Assembly (NCBI GenBank): GCA_029907205.1
Contig: JARYMI010000001.1
Coordinates: 179,410 to 243,409 of the forward strand
Source: Clostridiales bacterium
GTDB taxonomy: Bacteria; Acidobacteriota; Aminicenantia; Aminicenantales; UBA8522
DNA: 64,000 nt
Direction: 5' to 3'
Positions 17,963-27,900 of the stretch are shown here, in pieces. The notes beneath the pieces were generated by a model. That model saw only the letters and a program-made list of their open reading frames with translations, was not told the DNA's origin and did no database searches. The position numbers were made by a program, and so were the translations under genes. Each line of letters opens with the position of its first letter. The first letter of the stretch is position 1.

Positions 17963-18724
17963 CTAACTTATCTCGCCGGTCAGGTAGGCTCTGGTTCTGG
18001 GGTCTTTAGGGTTGGCGAAGACGCCCTCGGCCGGGCCGTGCTCGATGAGCTCTCCCATATAAAGGAACGCGATATAATCAGCGATCCTCTTGGCCTGTCG
18101 GAGGATGTGGGTGACGACAATCACGGTATAATCATTCTTTAGTTCGATCAGCCGCTTTTCCACGTTCTGGCTTGATTGAGGATCAAGGGCTGATGTCGGC
18201 TCATCCCCCAGGATAATTTCTGGCTCCACAGCCAGGCCTCTGGCCAGGCAAAGCCTCTGCTGCTGGCCGACCGAAAGTCGAGATGCCGGCTCGGACAGCC
18301 TGTCCTTGACTTCCTCCCAGAGTTTGGCCATCTGAAGATAGTGCTCGACGATCTGGCCCAGCTTTTTTTTGTTTTTTTGGCCGTGGAGGCGAGGCCCGTA
18401 AGCCACATTATCATAAATAGACATGGGAAGAACCTGAGGTTTCTGAGAAAGAAGGCCCATCTTTTTCCGGATGTGGGTCACCTCCACTTTCGGATCGTAG
18501 ATATCCTCCTCGTCCACAAATATTTTTCCGCTGACCTTGACGCCGTCCAGGGGTTCCACCAGCCGGTTCAGGCACTTCAACAAGGTTGTCTTCCCGCAGC
18601 CGGAGGGCCCGATGATGACCGTAATTTTTTTGTCCGGAATATCGATGGTAATATTTTTTAACGCCCTCTGTCGGCCGAAAAAGACGCTTAAATCTTGGAT
18701 CCTGATGTGCGGTTTTTGTTCCAT
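17963..18724 (-). CDS. pstB: Phosphate-type ABC transporter ATP-binding protein
   Basis: 253 residues with Walker A GPSGCGKTTLLKCLNRL, Q-loop LSQKPQVLPMS, signature LSVGQQQRLCLARGLA (canonical second Gly replaced by Val), Walker B IILGDEPTSALDP and the switch VTHILRQAKR. Last gene of pstSCAB. The early KCLNRL and DIYDP segments are typical of PstB. Energises import with PstC and PstA. No phoU follows; the gene ends against glutamate dehydrogenase. Confidence 0.85.
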   Translation of the reverse strand: MEQKPHIRIQDLSVFFGRQRALKNITIDIPDKKITVIIGPSGCGKTTLLKCLNRLVEPLDGVKVSGKIFVDEEDIYDPKVEVTHIRKKMGLLSQKPQVLPMSIYDNVAYGPRLHGQKNKKKLGQIVEHYLQMAKLWEEVKDRLSEPASRLSVGQQQRLCLARGLAVEPEIILGDEPTSALDPQSSQNVEKRLIELKNDYTVIVVTHILRQAKRIADYIAFLYMGELIEHGPAEGVFANPKDPRTRAYLTGEIS

Positions 18725-18749
18725 GACTCTAACCTCTCAATTTATCTAC

Positions 18750-19625
18750 CTAAGTCAGATGCTTTGTGTATTTCTTGATCAGGCCTCTGGCCAGCAGGCT
18801 GACGAGCAGGATGATGGCTGTCAGCAAGGCGGCCGAGGCATAGGCCCTGGCCTGGACCTCGGGAAAGGGCGTGCCCAACTGGAAGAAGATGGCCAGAGGC
18901 AGCGTCGCCGCCGGCTGGAATAAAGAGGTAGGAAGACGGTCGGTGAAGCCGGCCGTGAACAGGACGGAAGCGGCATCGCCGATGCCGCGGCCAAAAGCGA
19001 TCAAGATGGCGGTCAGGATGCCGGGAAGGCTCTGCCTGACAACGACCTTCAGGGCTGTTTCCAGCTTGGTCGCGCCCAGGGAGTAGGATGCCTCCAGCAG
19101 TTCAGGGGGAACCAGGCGGATGACTTCATCCATTGCCCGGCTCATGATTGGCAGCTCGAGGAGCGCCACGGTGATGATTCCCGCCAGGAGAGAGGCTCTC
19201 AGTCCCATAAAAACCATGAGAATAAACCCGAAGGCACCGTAAACAATCGAGGGAACTCCCCACAGGACATCGAAGGAAAACCTCGTCCAGGTTGCCAGCC
19301 GGGAGGTCTTTCTGGCATACACGTTGATAAAGAGGACGATCGGAAGGCTGAAGAGGACGGCCAGGAGAGTCGCTCCAGAAGCAAGGTAAAGGGAGCCAAC
19401 GATGGCGTTGAGAATTCCGCCCTCTCTCCCCAGGTAATAGCCGCCCTTGGGTGTTTGAGTGATCATGGATAGGCTCAGGGCCGGCAGCCCTTTCCAGATG
19501 ATCGTGCCCACAATCAGCCCCAGGCAGGCGATGACGATCAAGACAGAGCCGGCCATCAACACTCGGAAGAAATTTTCCTCGATCTTCCTCCGGCGGAGGT
19601 TGCGCGGGGCCAGCGACTGTCTCAT
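18750..19625 (-). CDS. pstA: Phosphate-type ABC transporter permease PstA
   Basis: 291 residues with six predicted membrane helices and the permease EAA loop (LEASYSLGATKLETALKVVV). N-terminal RRRKIEENFFRVLMAGS and WKGLPALSLSMITQTPKGG are typical of PstA. Start ATG 19625 overlaps the pstC stop (ATGA), indicating translational coupling. Forms the inner-membrane channel with PstC. Confidence 0.88.
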   Translation of the reverse strand: MRQSLAPRNLRRRKIEENFFRVLMAGSVLIVIACLGLIVGTIIWKGLPALSLSMITQTPKGGYYLGREGGILNAIVGSLYLASGATLLAVLFSLPIVLFINVYARKTSRLATWTRFSFDVLWGVPSIVYGAFGFILMVFMGLRASLLAGIITVALLELPIMSRAMDEVIRLVPPELLEASYSLGATKLETALKVVVRQSLPGILTAILIAFGRGIGDAASVLFTAGFTDRLPTSLFQPAATLPLAIFFQLGTPFPEVQARAYASAALLTAIILLVSLLARGLIKKYTKHLT

Positions 19626-20503
19626 CCTGCCCTCCTTTCGACTCTGACCAGTATGATCCTGGCCAGGACGTTGAAGACCAGGACGATGACCAGGAGGACT
19701 CCGGCCGCCAGCATTAGCGCTGAATCATAAAGCGGCACCGACATCATTTCTCCGTAGTTGTTGGCTATCAGGGCCGGCAGAGGATAGCCCCCATCAAAGA
19801 CCGACTGGGGCACCTTAGGGATGTTGCCGACGACCATCAACACGGCCATGGTCTCGCCGAGGGCCCGTGACAGGCCCAAAACGATGGCCGCAATAATACC
19901 CTGCAGCCCCTTCTTTAGGACGACATGCTTGACTGTCTCCCATTTGGTGGCGCCCAAGGAAAGGGATGCCTCTCTCAGCTCGTAAGGGATGGAGGAAATG
20001 ACTTCCAGGGAAACATAGATGATCGTGGGAAAGATCATGATGGCCAGGACCAATCCACCGGCCAGGATGCTGTAGCCGCTGGAGGTACCGCCAAAAAAAG
20101 GCGCGATCCGGGCGACGAGAGGCACGATCAAGAGAACGCCCCAGACTCCGTAGATGACCGACGGAAGGCCGGCCAGCAGGTCGATCATCGGCCGGATGAA
20201 CTCCTGGACAGCCCGAGGAGCGTATTCGGAAAGATAGATCGAGGCAAGGAGGGAGATCGGCACAGCGACGATCAAAGCGACTGCGGTAACCCATAAAGTT
20301 CCCATGATGAAAGGAAAAAACCCGAAATCTCCGCGCCCAGGGGCCCAGGAAGAAGAGAAGAGCAAAGAAAAGAGAGGCTTCTCAGCCAAAATAGGCCGGC
20401 CGCGAAGGTACAGGCCGATGATTATCAAGAAGACAACGAGGCCGGGAAAGAAGGTCAAGACAAGCATCACCTTCGAAGCGAGCGCGTCTTTGAGCAGCCT
20501 CAC
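19622..20503 (-). CDS. pstC: Phosphate-type ABC transporter permease PstC
   Basis: 293 residues, GTG start at 20503 with AAGGGG upstream. Six membrane helices; the loop WAPGRGDFGFFPFIMGTLWV and EAA motif LREASLSLGATKWETVKHVV identify PstC. Followed by GALGETMAV-like RALGETMAVLMVVGN. Pairs with PstA; 9 bases after pstS. Confidence 0.88.
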   Translation of the reverse strand: MRLLKDALASKVMLVLTFFPGLVVFLIIIGLYLRGRPILAEKPLFSLLFSSSWAPGRGDFGFFPFIMGTLWVTAVALIVAVPISLLASIYLSEYAPRAVQEFIRPMIDLLAGLPSVIYGVWGVLLIVPLVARIAPFFGGTSSGYSILAGGLVLAIMIFPTIIYVSLEVISSIPYELREASLSLGATKWETVKHVVLKKGLQGIIAAIVLGLSRALGETMAVLMVVGNIPKVPQSVFDGGYPLPALIANNYGEMMSVPLYDSALMLAAGVLLVIVLVFNVLARIILVRVERRAG

Positions 20504-20512
20504 TTTGCCCCT

Positions 20513-21490
20513 TCAGCGAAGGCCGATTTTTCTCAACTCTTCGGCCAATTTTTCTGGACTTAACTTAATATAGCCTGTATCAGAAACATAACGCTGGCCT
20601 TCTCCCAGGATCCACGTCAGGAACTTGATCATCACCGGTCTCTCCGGTCTCCCTTTTGTCACCAGGTAAAGGTCGCGGGCTGGGGGAGAAGGATAAGCTC
20701 CCCGGGCAATCGCCTGCGTGATGGCATCGCGGTTCTGGTAGAAATTTTCCTCTTCATCAATCTTGCGGTTCCCGTCGAGGTCAATCGGCAGAATGGCAAG
20801 CCCGAGGACAGGCTTCTTTGTTTTGGCATCGTACGCGTAGTTGATGTTGTTGAAGCCTATTCCTAAGGGGTCGCGCCGGACAGCCTCGGCCAGCCCGGGG
20901 TCACCGTAGACTCCGATCCCCTTGAGGTCCTCTTGCCTCTTCCCCAGGAAGGCCGCCCAGGTCTCGGCAGCTCCGCAGGCATCAGACCGGGTGTAGACAT
21001 GAAGCGGAGCTTTTTCAGCGTTTCCCAGGAGATGGCCCCATGTTGTCGCCTCTTCGGTGATCCAGATCATGATACACATTTCCTTGGCCACCCCTTTCTC
21101 GAGAACCTGGCGCCGGAAAGGATTTTTCTCGCTCACCGTCAGGACGACGGCGTCCTTGCAGACGGCGATGGCCAGGGCTCCTTTCCCGACTTCGGCGGGA
21201 TGGATGTTCCGCGAGACCATGCCCAGATCGACGATGCCGGCCAGGACATCGGCGATTCCTTTGCCCGCTCCTCCGGCCTGGACGTCGATGCGCACCCGAG
21301 GATAGAGTTTCTTAAACTCTTCTGCCCATCTTAGGACCATGGGATAGAGGGCCCAGGCGCCCGAGATCGATAGACTTCCTTCAAGGCCTTTTTCCGCCGG
21401 CCGAGCAGAAGAGATGGGGATGGCCGAAGAGACCAGGACGGCTGCACTGATGATCATCAAGAGGCCGCTCGTCGTCTTTCTCGCCCTCAT
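20513..21490 (-). CDS. pstS: Phosphate-type ABC transporter substrate-binding protein
   Basis: 325 residues from ATG 21490 (TTG 21499 in frame). Signal peptide, then a PBP-like fold: LSISGAWALYPMVLRWAEEF, AGGAGKGIADVLAG, DLGMVSRNI and YTRSDACGAAETWAAFLG. These correspond to phosphate-binding loops, though ligand residues diverge enough that another oxyanion cannot be excluded. A calcium-loop-like stretch DLDGNRKIDEEE near residue 230 resembles an EF-hand/dockerin loop. First gene of the pst operon, downstream of an Rrf2 regulator. Confidence 0.82.
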   Translation of the reverse strand: MRARKTTSGLLMIISAAVLVSSAIPISSARPAEKGLEGSLSISGAWALYPMVLRWAEEFKKLYPRVRIDVQAGGAGKGIADVLAGIVDLGMVSRNIHPAEVGKGALAIAVCKDAVVLTVSEKNPFRRQVLEKGVAKEMCIMIWITEEATTWGHLLGNAEKAPLHVYTRSDACGAAETWAAFLGKRQEDLKGIGVYGDPGLAEAVRRDPLGIGFNNINYAYDAKTKKPVLGLAILPIDLDGNRKIDEEENFYQNRDAITQAIARGAYPSPPARDLYLVTKGRPERPVMIKFLTWILGEGQRYVSDTGYIKLSPEKLAEELRKIGLR

Positions 21491-21513
21491 CTTTCTCAAC
21501 TGTTTTTATTAAT

Positions 21514-21526
21514 TCGATATAATCGA
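21514..21526. promoter_or_regulatory. Inverted repeat upstream of pstS
   Basis: TCGAT-ATA-ATCGA, a perfect 5-3-5 inverted repeat 24 bases before the pstS start. Its half-sites resemble those between the -35 and -10 of the adjacent Rrf2 gene, so it may be a common operator (inference). Confidence 0.35.
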
Positions 21527-21566
21527 TAGCCAAACTAAACTATAAACAAAAAAATACAGGTCAGTT

Positions 21567-22007
21567 CTAACGCCTGCTCCGGCCCAGCTTGGCGGCCCTC
21601 GCTTTGCTGGCCAGCTCGGCGAAGGTCGTCCTTTCCATGATCTCGGCTACGGCGTCCCGGACGTCCTTCCACAGCCATTTCAGGGTGCAGGTCGCCTCGT
21701 GCGGGCAGGCTTCGTGCGCCGTCACGCTGACGCAGTCGATGGGCGCGAGCGGCCCGTCCATGACCCGGATGACCTCGGCCACGTTAATCTCAGCCGGCGG
21801 CTTGGAAAGGCAATAGCCGCCGTTTGGACCCTTCCGGCTGCGCAGGTAGCCCGCCCTTTTGAGCTGGAGCAAAATCTGTTCCAGGAACCGCTGGGGGATG
21901 CCCTGAGCTCTGGAGATGTCACGGATGTGGAGGGGTTTCCCTTCGTAGTGCCGGGCCAGCTCAAGCATGGCCCGGCTGGCGTATTCGCCCTTGGTCGAAA
22001 GCCGCAT
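21567..22007 (-). CDS. Rrf2-family transcriptional regulator with three cysteines
   Basis: 146 residues. Winged-helix start MRLSTKGEYASRAMLELA, DISRAQGIPQRFLEQILLQL recognition region, wing SRKGPNGGYCLSKP and AEVIRVMDGPLAPIDC are all Rrf2 hallmarks. Three cysteines after the wing (DC, EACP, ATC; spacing 9 and 5 residues) match those that ligate a 2Fe-2S cluster in IscR/NsrR-type members. It lies 76 bases upstream of pstS on the same strand, so it may respond to redox or iron-sulfur state and control the transporter or itself. Confidence 0.9.
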   Translation of the reverse strand: MRLSTKGEYASRAMLELARHYEGKPLHIRDISRAQGIPQRFLEQILLQLKRAGYLRSRKGPNGGYCLSKPPAEINVAEVIRVMDGPLAPIDCVSVTAHEACPHEATCTLKWLWKDVRDAVAEIMERTTFAELASKARAAKLGRSRR

Positions 22008-22024
22008 ACGGGTCGGTCCTCTTT

Positions 22025-22054
22025 ATTGTCGAGTAAATCAATCGACTATGTCAA
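22025..22054 (-). promoter_or_regulatory. Predicted promoter of the Rrf2 gene with internal inverted repeat
   Basis: Minus strand: TTGACA (22054-22049), 18-base spacer, GACAAT (22030-22025). The spacer carries GTCGA-N9-TCGAC (22028-22046), suitable for autoregulation. Confidence 0.5.
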
Positions 22055-22127
22055 CTTATCACGGCTGCGGCCTTCTGTCAAGCCCTTTTATTGCAAAACG
22101 GCCGGCCATCCCCTAAAATGAACTCTC

Positions 22128-24167
22128 ATGTCGATGAGACTACTCTTCCGCAAAACCCTGAAGAAGTTTCTCGACCTGCCCCTGCGGGTTAAGTTCATCC
22201 TCAGCTTTCTCGTCGTCATCAGCTTTGGCGGCGTCGTATCGCTTTTTTTCGGAACCCGGCTCGAACACCGGACGATCTTTTCACTCGCCCAGGCCAAGGT
22301 CAAACACGACCTCGCTTCCGCCTGGATGGTTTACAACGAAAAGCTGAACGATATCCGCGACATTGTCCGGCTTAACGCCACTCGCGATTCTATCCAGAAG
22401 GCTCTTCTCGCCCGCGACAGGGAGGTGCTCTCCCGGCAACTCGGCCGCGTGCAGAGGGAGTTCAGCCTGGATGTGTTGAGCATCACCGATGAGGCGGGCA
22501 CAGTTGTCTTCCGAGCCAGCCGGCCCGAATCCTTCGGCGACGACCTGTCCTGGGATCCGCTCGTCAGCCGGGTTATAAAAAAAAGTGAAGTTATCACGGC
22601 GACTGAGGTCGTGCCCCGGGAGGAGCTGATCAAGGAGGGCCAGGACCTGGCTGAGCGGGCCTATCTCGAGTTCGTGCCCACGCCCAAAGCCGTTCCCCGG
22701 CCAGAGGACCGAGAAGAAGACGGGATGATGCTCAAGGCCGCCTCACCAGTTCTTGACGACGACGGCCGCGTGTTGGGCGTCCTTTATGGCGGCATCCTTC
22801 TCAACCGCAACTACGATATCGTGGACAGGGTCAAGGACATTGTCTATAAGGGAGAAAAATACAAAGAGAAAGAAATCGGCACGGTGACAATTTTCCAGAA
22901 CGACCTGCGCATCTCCACCAACGTGACCGATGAGGCAGGCCGCCGGGCCATCGGTACCCGCGTTTCCCGGGAAGTCTATGAGGCCGTCCTCGTCCAGGGC
23001 CAGCCCTGGATAGGCCGCGCGTTTGTCGTCAACCACTGGTACATCACGGCCTACGAGCCCATCAGGAATAGCGCCGGCGACATCATCGGCATGCTCTATG
23101 TCGGGATGCTCGAAAAACCCTACATCGACCTGCGGAACAACGTCATGCTCACCTTCACTGGGATCGCCGGCCTCTGCGTCGTCATTCTTCTCGTCATCCT
23201 CTCCGTCATCACCTCGAGCATCATCAACCCGCTGCAGAGAATGGTCCTGGCGACCCGGAAAATCGCCCAGGGCGACTTGAACCATAAAGTCGGGATCGAC
23301 GTCAAGGACGAAATCGGCAAGCTCGCCCAGTCCTTTAACCAGATGACGGAAAACCTTAAAGCAGCCAACGAAAATTTGGTCCAGTGGGGAAAAACCCTGG
23401 AAAGAAGAGTCGAGGAAAGGACAAAAGAACTTCGGGAGATGCAGGATTATCTCATTCAGTCAGAGAAACTGGCTTCCCTGGGCAAGATGGCGGCAGGAGT
23501 GGCCCACGAGATCAACAACCCCCTGACCTCCATCCTCATAAACACTCACCTCATGTTAGAAAAGCTGGACAAAAAAGAGGACTTCTACGAAAACCTCAGC
23601 CTGATCGCCGAAGAGACCTCGCGTTGCACCCAGATCGTCAAGGGCCTGTTAGAGTTTGCCCGCCAGAGCCCGCCCCAGAAAGCATTCACTGACATTAACT
23701 CGCTCATCGAACGGACAACACAGTTGCTCGAAAACCAGGCCTCTTTCCAGAATATCCGGATCGTCAAAGACCTGGACCGCAGCCTGCCGCCGCTCAAACT
23801 TGACCGGAGCAAAATCCAGCAGGTCTTCTGGAACCTGATGCTCAACGCCTGTGAAGCCATGCCTAGAGGCGGGCAGCTCCTCATTTCAGATAAGCTCTCG
23901 GCTGACGGGAAGTATGTCGAAATCCGGTTTATCGACAACGGGGTCGGCATTCCCAAGGAACATCTCCATCGACTCTTTGACCCGTTCTTCACGACAAAGA
24001 GCTCGGGGGCCGGCCTCGGCCTGGCTGTGAGCTATGGCATCATCGAGCAGCACCAGGGAAAGATCGAGGTCAAGAGCGAGCCCGGCCAGGGAACTGTTTT
24101 CACCCTGATCTTTCCCGTGGAGGACAAAAGCGATCCTTCAGACAAAGGAGGAAACCCTCATGCTTGA
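22128..24167 (+). CDS. Sensor histidine kinase (periplasmic Cache-like sensor, HAMP, HisKA, HATPase)
   Basis: 679 residues. Membrane span 1 near residues 20-42, a ~290-residue periplasmic domain of double-Cache type (MLKAASPVLDDDGRVLGVLY and ITAYEPIRNSAGDIIGMLYV are its beta-hairpins), span 2 near 340-365 and a HAMP domain. A coiled coil (LERRVEERTKELREMQDYL) leads to the H-box GVAHEINNPLTSI (His near 461). The catalytic domain has NLMLNACEAM, DNGVGIP, FDPFFTTK and GAGLGLAVSYGI. It overlaps the response-regulator gene by eight bases, forming a two-component pair. The ligand is unknown; Cache domains usually sense small organic acids or amino acids. Confidence 0.9.
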   Translation: MSMRLLFRKTLKKFLDLPLRVKFILSFLVVISFGGVVSLFFGTRLEHRTIFSLAQAKVKHDLASAWMVYNEKLNDIRDIVRLNATRDSIQKALLARDREVLSRQLGRVQREFSLDVLSITDEAGTVVFRASRPESFGDDLSWDPLVSRVIKKSEVITATEVVPREELIKEGQDLAERAYLEFVPTPKAVPRPEDREEDGMMLKAASPVLDDDGRVLGVLYGGILLNRNYDIVDRVKDIVYKGEKYKEKEIGTVTIFQNDLRISTNVTDEAGRRAIGTRVSREVYEAVLVQGQPWIGRAFVVNHWYITAYEPIRNSAGDIIGMLYVGMLEKPYIDLRNNVMLTFTGIAGLCVVILLVILSVITSSIINPLQRMVLATRKIAQGDLNHKVGIDVKDEIGKLAQSFNQMTENLKAANENLVQWGKTLERRVEERTKELREMQDYLIQSEKLASLGKMAAGVAHEINNPLTSILINTHLMLEKLDKKEDFYENLSLIAEETSRCTQIVKGLLEFARQSPPQKAFTDINSLIERTTQLLENQASFQNIRIVKDLDRSLPPLKLDRSKIQQVFWNLMLNACEAMPRGGQLLISDKLSADGKYVEIRFIDNGVGIPKEHLHRLFDPFFTTKSSGAGLGLAVSYGIIEQHQGKIEVKSEPGQGTVFTLIFPVEDKSDPSDKGGNPHA

Positions 24168-24936
24168 AAGAACGAAGAGAAAAATCCTCGTCGTCGACGA
24201 TGAAATCACGGTTTGCAAGAGCATCCGCCAGGCCATCCTCTCGGACGAGTACAGCGTGGACATGGCTCTGAGCGGCGAAGAAGCGCTCAAGAAAGACGAG
24301 GAAAAATCCTATGACCTCGTCATCACCGACTTGATGATGCCGGGCATCAGCGGCCTGGACCTCCTCAGGGAGATCAAGCAGTCCCGGCCCGGCGTCATCA
24401 TCATCATGGTGACAGGCTATCCGACCATCAAGACAGCGGTCGAATCGGTCAAGATGGGCGCCTTCGACTACCTGCCCAAGCCGTTCACTCCGGCTGACCT
24501 CCGCGGGCTGGTGGGCCGGGCTTTCAAGAAAGCCGTGAGTGAAGAGAAGGCCGAAGGAGAGGTGCCAGAACCCCGAATCCCGGCTGGCTATTATTACATG
24601 CTCGGACACACCTGGCTCAACGTGGAAGGCGAGAACAAGGCAACCGTGGGCGTGCTCCACGATTTCTTGAAAACCGTCGGCATCATCACCCATCTTGAGC
24701 TTCCAAAATTAAACGAGGCCATCTCTCAGGGGGACGCCTGCGGCAAAATCACCGATCAGGATCAGTTCACCCACAGGATTTGGTCGCCCGCTTCAGGGCG
24801 GGTCATCGAAATCAACACCAGGCTGCTGGAGGATTTCACCCTGCTCCGCCGGTCTCCCTACAGCGACGGATTCCTGTTCAGGATTGAAACGACTCAGCTT
24901 GAAGAAGACTTGAAGGGACTTCTTCAGGCTAAATAG
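24160..24936 (+). CDS. Response regulator fused to a GcvH-like domain without the lipoyl lysine
   Basis: 258 residues, AAAGGAGG before ATG 24160. Receiver domain: VVDDE (acidic pair at 13-14), phospho-acceptor Asp57 in VITDLMMPG, Thr85, Lys107 (YLPKPF). After a short linker, residues ~147-243 match glycine-cleavage H protein: GHTWLNVEGENKATVG, LELPKLNEAISQGDACGKI, SPASGRVIEIN and SPYSDGFLFRIE. The residue aligned to the lipoyl-lysine of GcvH is Gln202 (DQDQFTHRIWSP), so lipoylation at that place is impossible. No DNA-binding domain exists; output is therefore probably through protein contact, perhaps with the downstream HEAT protein (inference). Confidence 0.88.
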   Translation: MLERTKRKILVVDDEITVCKSIRQAILSDEYSVDMALSGEEALKKDEEKSYDLVITDLMMPGISGLDLLREIKQSRPGVIIIMVTGYPTIKTAVESVKMGAFDYLPKPFTPADLRGLVGRAFKKAVSEEKAEGEVPEPRIPAGYYYMLGHTWLNVEGENKATVGVLHDFLKTVGIITHLELPKLNEAISQGDACGKITDQDQFTHRIWSPASGRVIEINTRLLEDFTLLRRSPYSDGFLFRIETTQLEEDLKGLLQAK

Positions 24937-24954
24937 ACCTTTAGATAAGGCGTG

Positions 24955-27900
24955 ATGAACGGAAGGTCATCCACCCATTCTCCTCCCTCCTCCGAGGACA
25001 TATCCTTTTTCTTAGACATTCTGTTCAGAGAATACAATCCCCGAAAGCTCGTCTTTCTCAACAGAAAGGGTGGCTGGCAAGAAAACCCCAAAAAGTTGCG
25101 CGACCGCGTCTCGCACGCCGTCCTTCATGAACTCTGGAGACATGGAGAAAAGACAGCGCTCGGCTTCATGGAGAATCTGGCAGAAAGCCTGGCCGGTGAA
25201 CGATCCTGGGCCCTTACCCAAAAAATTTGGAACGCTCTCGGCCAGGAAGACGTCGAGGATGTCCGCGTTTCCCCTTTTCTTATCGTCTTTGAAGTCCTTC
25301 TCTGGATCGTCCGGTTTGAGGCCCTAAGGCTGAACGCAGAAGCGGTTGTCCCGGAATGGAACAGACGGGCCGCAGCTCAAAAGGCCGAATCCCAGCGAGA
25401 ATTTCTTTGTCTGAAAGGCTTTCTCGAATCTGCCTTGACGGAAGAGGAAAAAAAGGAGTTCAGCCAGACTGTTGCCTTCCTAAAAAAGGCGTCCCCCCCG
25501 CTGGTTGAAGAGCTGTCCCGAGATTTCGCCGAAGAAGAAAAAATCACAATGACGATCGAGAGGCTTCTCGAGGAAGAAGCCTCGGCAGAGGAAAAGGAAG
25601 CTGCCAACTCTCTCATCATCGACATCCTCCAGCCGGCCATGGGAATCGCGACTCAGCTTGCGCCAGCCCTTTTTCTCCCCTGTCTCCGCCTTCTCGTCGA
25701 CAGCCGGGTGGACGTTTCGAGCGGAATTCCCTACGCGGCATCAGTCGTCTTGAGCATCTTCGGCGACACGCGTTCAGCCGATATCCTCCTCGACGCCCTC
25801 GAACGCTATCCTGTTACCTGCACAAAAATACGGGAAAACATCATCTACACGCTCGGCAAATTGAAGGAAGGCCGGGCTGTGGCCGCCATCTCCCGAGTCT
25901 TGGAGGAGCCGGATGAAGCAAAGGAGACAACCGGAGGCAAAGACAAGCCCTGCCCTCTCCTTGAGCAAAAAGAAGAGGCCATCTGGGCCCTCGGCAAAAT
26001 CGGCCTGCCTTCTGTGAAGGCTATCCCTTCTTTGGCCAAATACGCTGACCACTCATCGGCCAAGCTCAAAACATACCTTGCCTGGACGCTGGGGGAAATC
26101 GGCCGGGCTCAAAAAGAAAGCTCCGGCGGGCTCAGCGCAGACATCCTCATCGCTCTCCTGAAGCTCATCAAAGAGAAGTACAAGCAGGTCTTTGAAGAAG
26201 CGGTGAGCGGCCTCAAAAAGATCCGGATGCCCGAGTTCATCCATTCTCTCTATCTCTATCATGCGGGAGCGATCAGCATCTTGGCCCTCAAGCCGGCCCA
26301 GCAGGGGTTAAACGAGCTCTCAGAGACCGTCCATTATCTTCTTAAAGACAAAAAAAGAGTCGTCCTGGCCGTTAACGGCGACTCGGGAACAGGCAAAACG
26401 TATTTTTGCCAGGCTATTGCCGACGGGTTTGCCGGCGTCAGGCCCCAGGATATTCTCTACCTGATGCGGGACACCAAGCGCGGCCAGAAAGTCTTCAACC
26501 GCATGCTCGGCCTCGATTGGCTCAAGAAGCATATCGACCCGGCTTATTACCAGGATTATCCTCTCACTGAAGGCGAAGACAACCCCGAGGCGTTCTTTCG
26601 CCAGTTCCTCGAGGAATCGAGCGGCAAGCGTCTGATCATCCTCGACGGCTGCCGGGACCGGTATTATTTCCAGAGAGTCATCGATGCTTTCTACCAGCAC
26701 GGAGAGCTGGACGTGGAAGTGAACTTCCGGGCCAATTTTTCCACCCGGCGCCTCAACCTGGAAGAGAGGGAATTCGCTCTGGAGAGCGTCAAGCTGCACC
26801 TGGGTTTCCTCGAAGAGCCGGCTCTTGAGGACACCTCTTTCTACCAGGAGGGCATGGTCGTCCTCTACGACCTGGATAATTCCGTCGGCTCCCGGCTCAC
26901 GAGCCAGGAGACAAAAGAGATCTTTGACCAGAGGCGGATCGAGTCCTGGGGCGAGCTTATCAGAGTCGGCGACTTGGGCGGCGAAAAAACCCGGCTCGAC
27001 TGCCGGAAGAAAAAACTTGACGTAGAAGAAGGCCATTTTAACGTCAGAGAAGAAAAATGGCCTGAAACCCGGACTTTGCCCTTCTCCTTTGAAGAAAAAA
27101 TATTCCGGCCCTTGCTGAACGAAGACCTGAAGGCTGAACCCAACCTCCTCCTGACCATTCCCATGAGTGATCTATTGCCCGAACGACTTCGTTTTTATGC
27201 CCAGGACCAGGTTGCCGGCAGCGGAGGAAAAGGCGGCGTTTTTGTGCTCACTTTCCTTGATAACCGCATCTTCCAGACAACGCTCGAAGATAAAATTTCC
27301 GGGCTCAGCCTTCTCGGCCGCGATATTTTCCTCACGACCCCGGGACGCGGTTTTCTCTGCCTCTCTTTCGAGAGGAACGAAATTGTTGAGTTTCAGGAAA
27401 GCGGCTTGCTGCCGCTGCGAATCGCTACCTTCCCGCCCGATCGTCTCATCACGGCCCACGCAGATGGCCTGATCCGCCTCTGGGATTTCCTGGAGAAGAG
27501 GATTCTCGTCCTGGAATGCGATATCCAGCCGGTTCAGGCGCTGACCGTCGATCTCAGAGGATTGATCTATGCGGCTGCTGGACAGAGCCTGTGGCAGCTG
27601 GACCCGGACAGAAAAAAATTCAAGAGAAACGGCGAACATGAAGGACCGGTCAGGCTGATAAGGCCTTACTTTCAGAAACAAATTCTTGCGGTCGAGGACG
27701 GGGGCGACAAGCCTTCCGCGTCAAGCCTGAAAATTATCGACTTCCAAAGAAAAAACACCAGAATCATCCCTTCTTCCCTGGCTAACAGAATAAGCGGCCT
27801 CACCGTCTGTTCTGACGGAAAAATCATCGCGGGGCTCGACAGCCCTAAAGAAAAAGAGGGTGAGCAGGTTGGCACCTTGGCTATCTTTGCTCCCCAGGAA

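Noticed and set aside
26320..27036. 238-codon minus-strand ORF opposite the HEAT protein
   Set aside because: Shadow frame; peptide composition is that of an antisense reading and no start signal is present.
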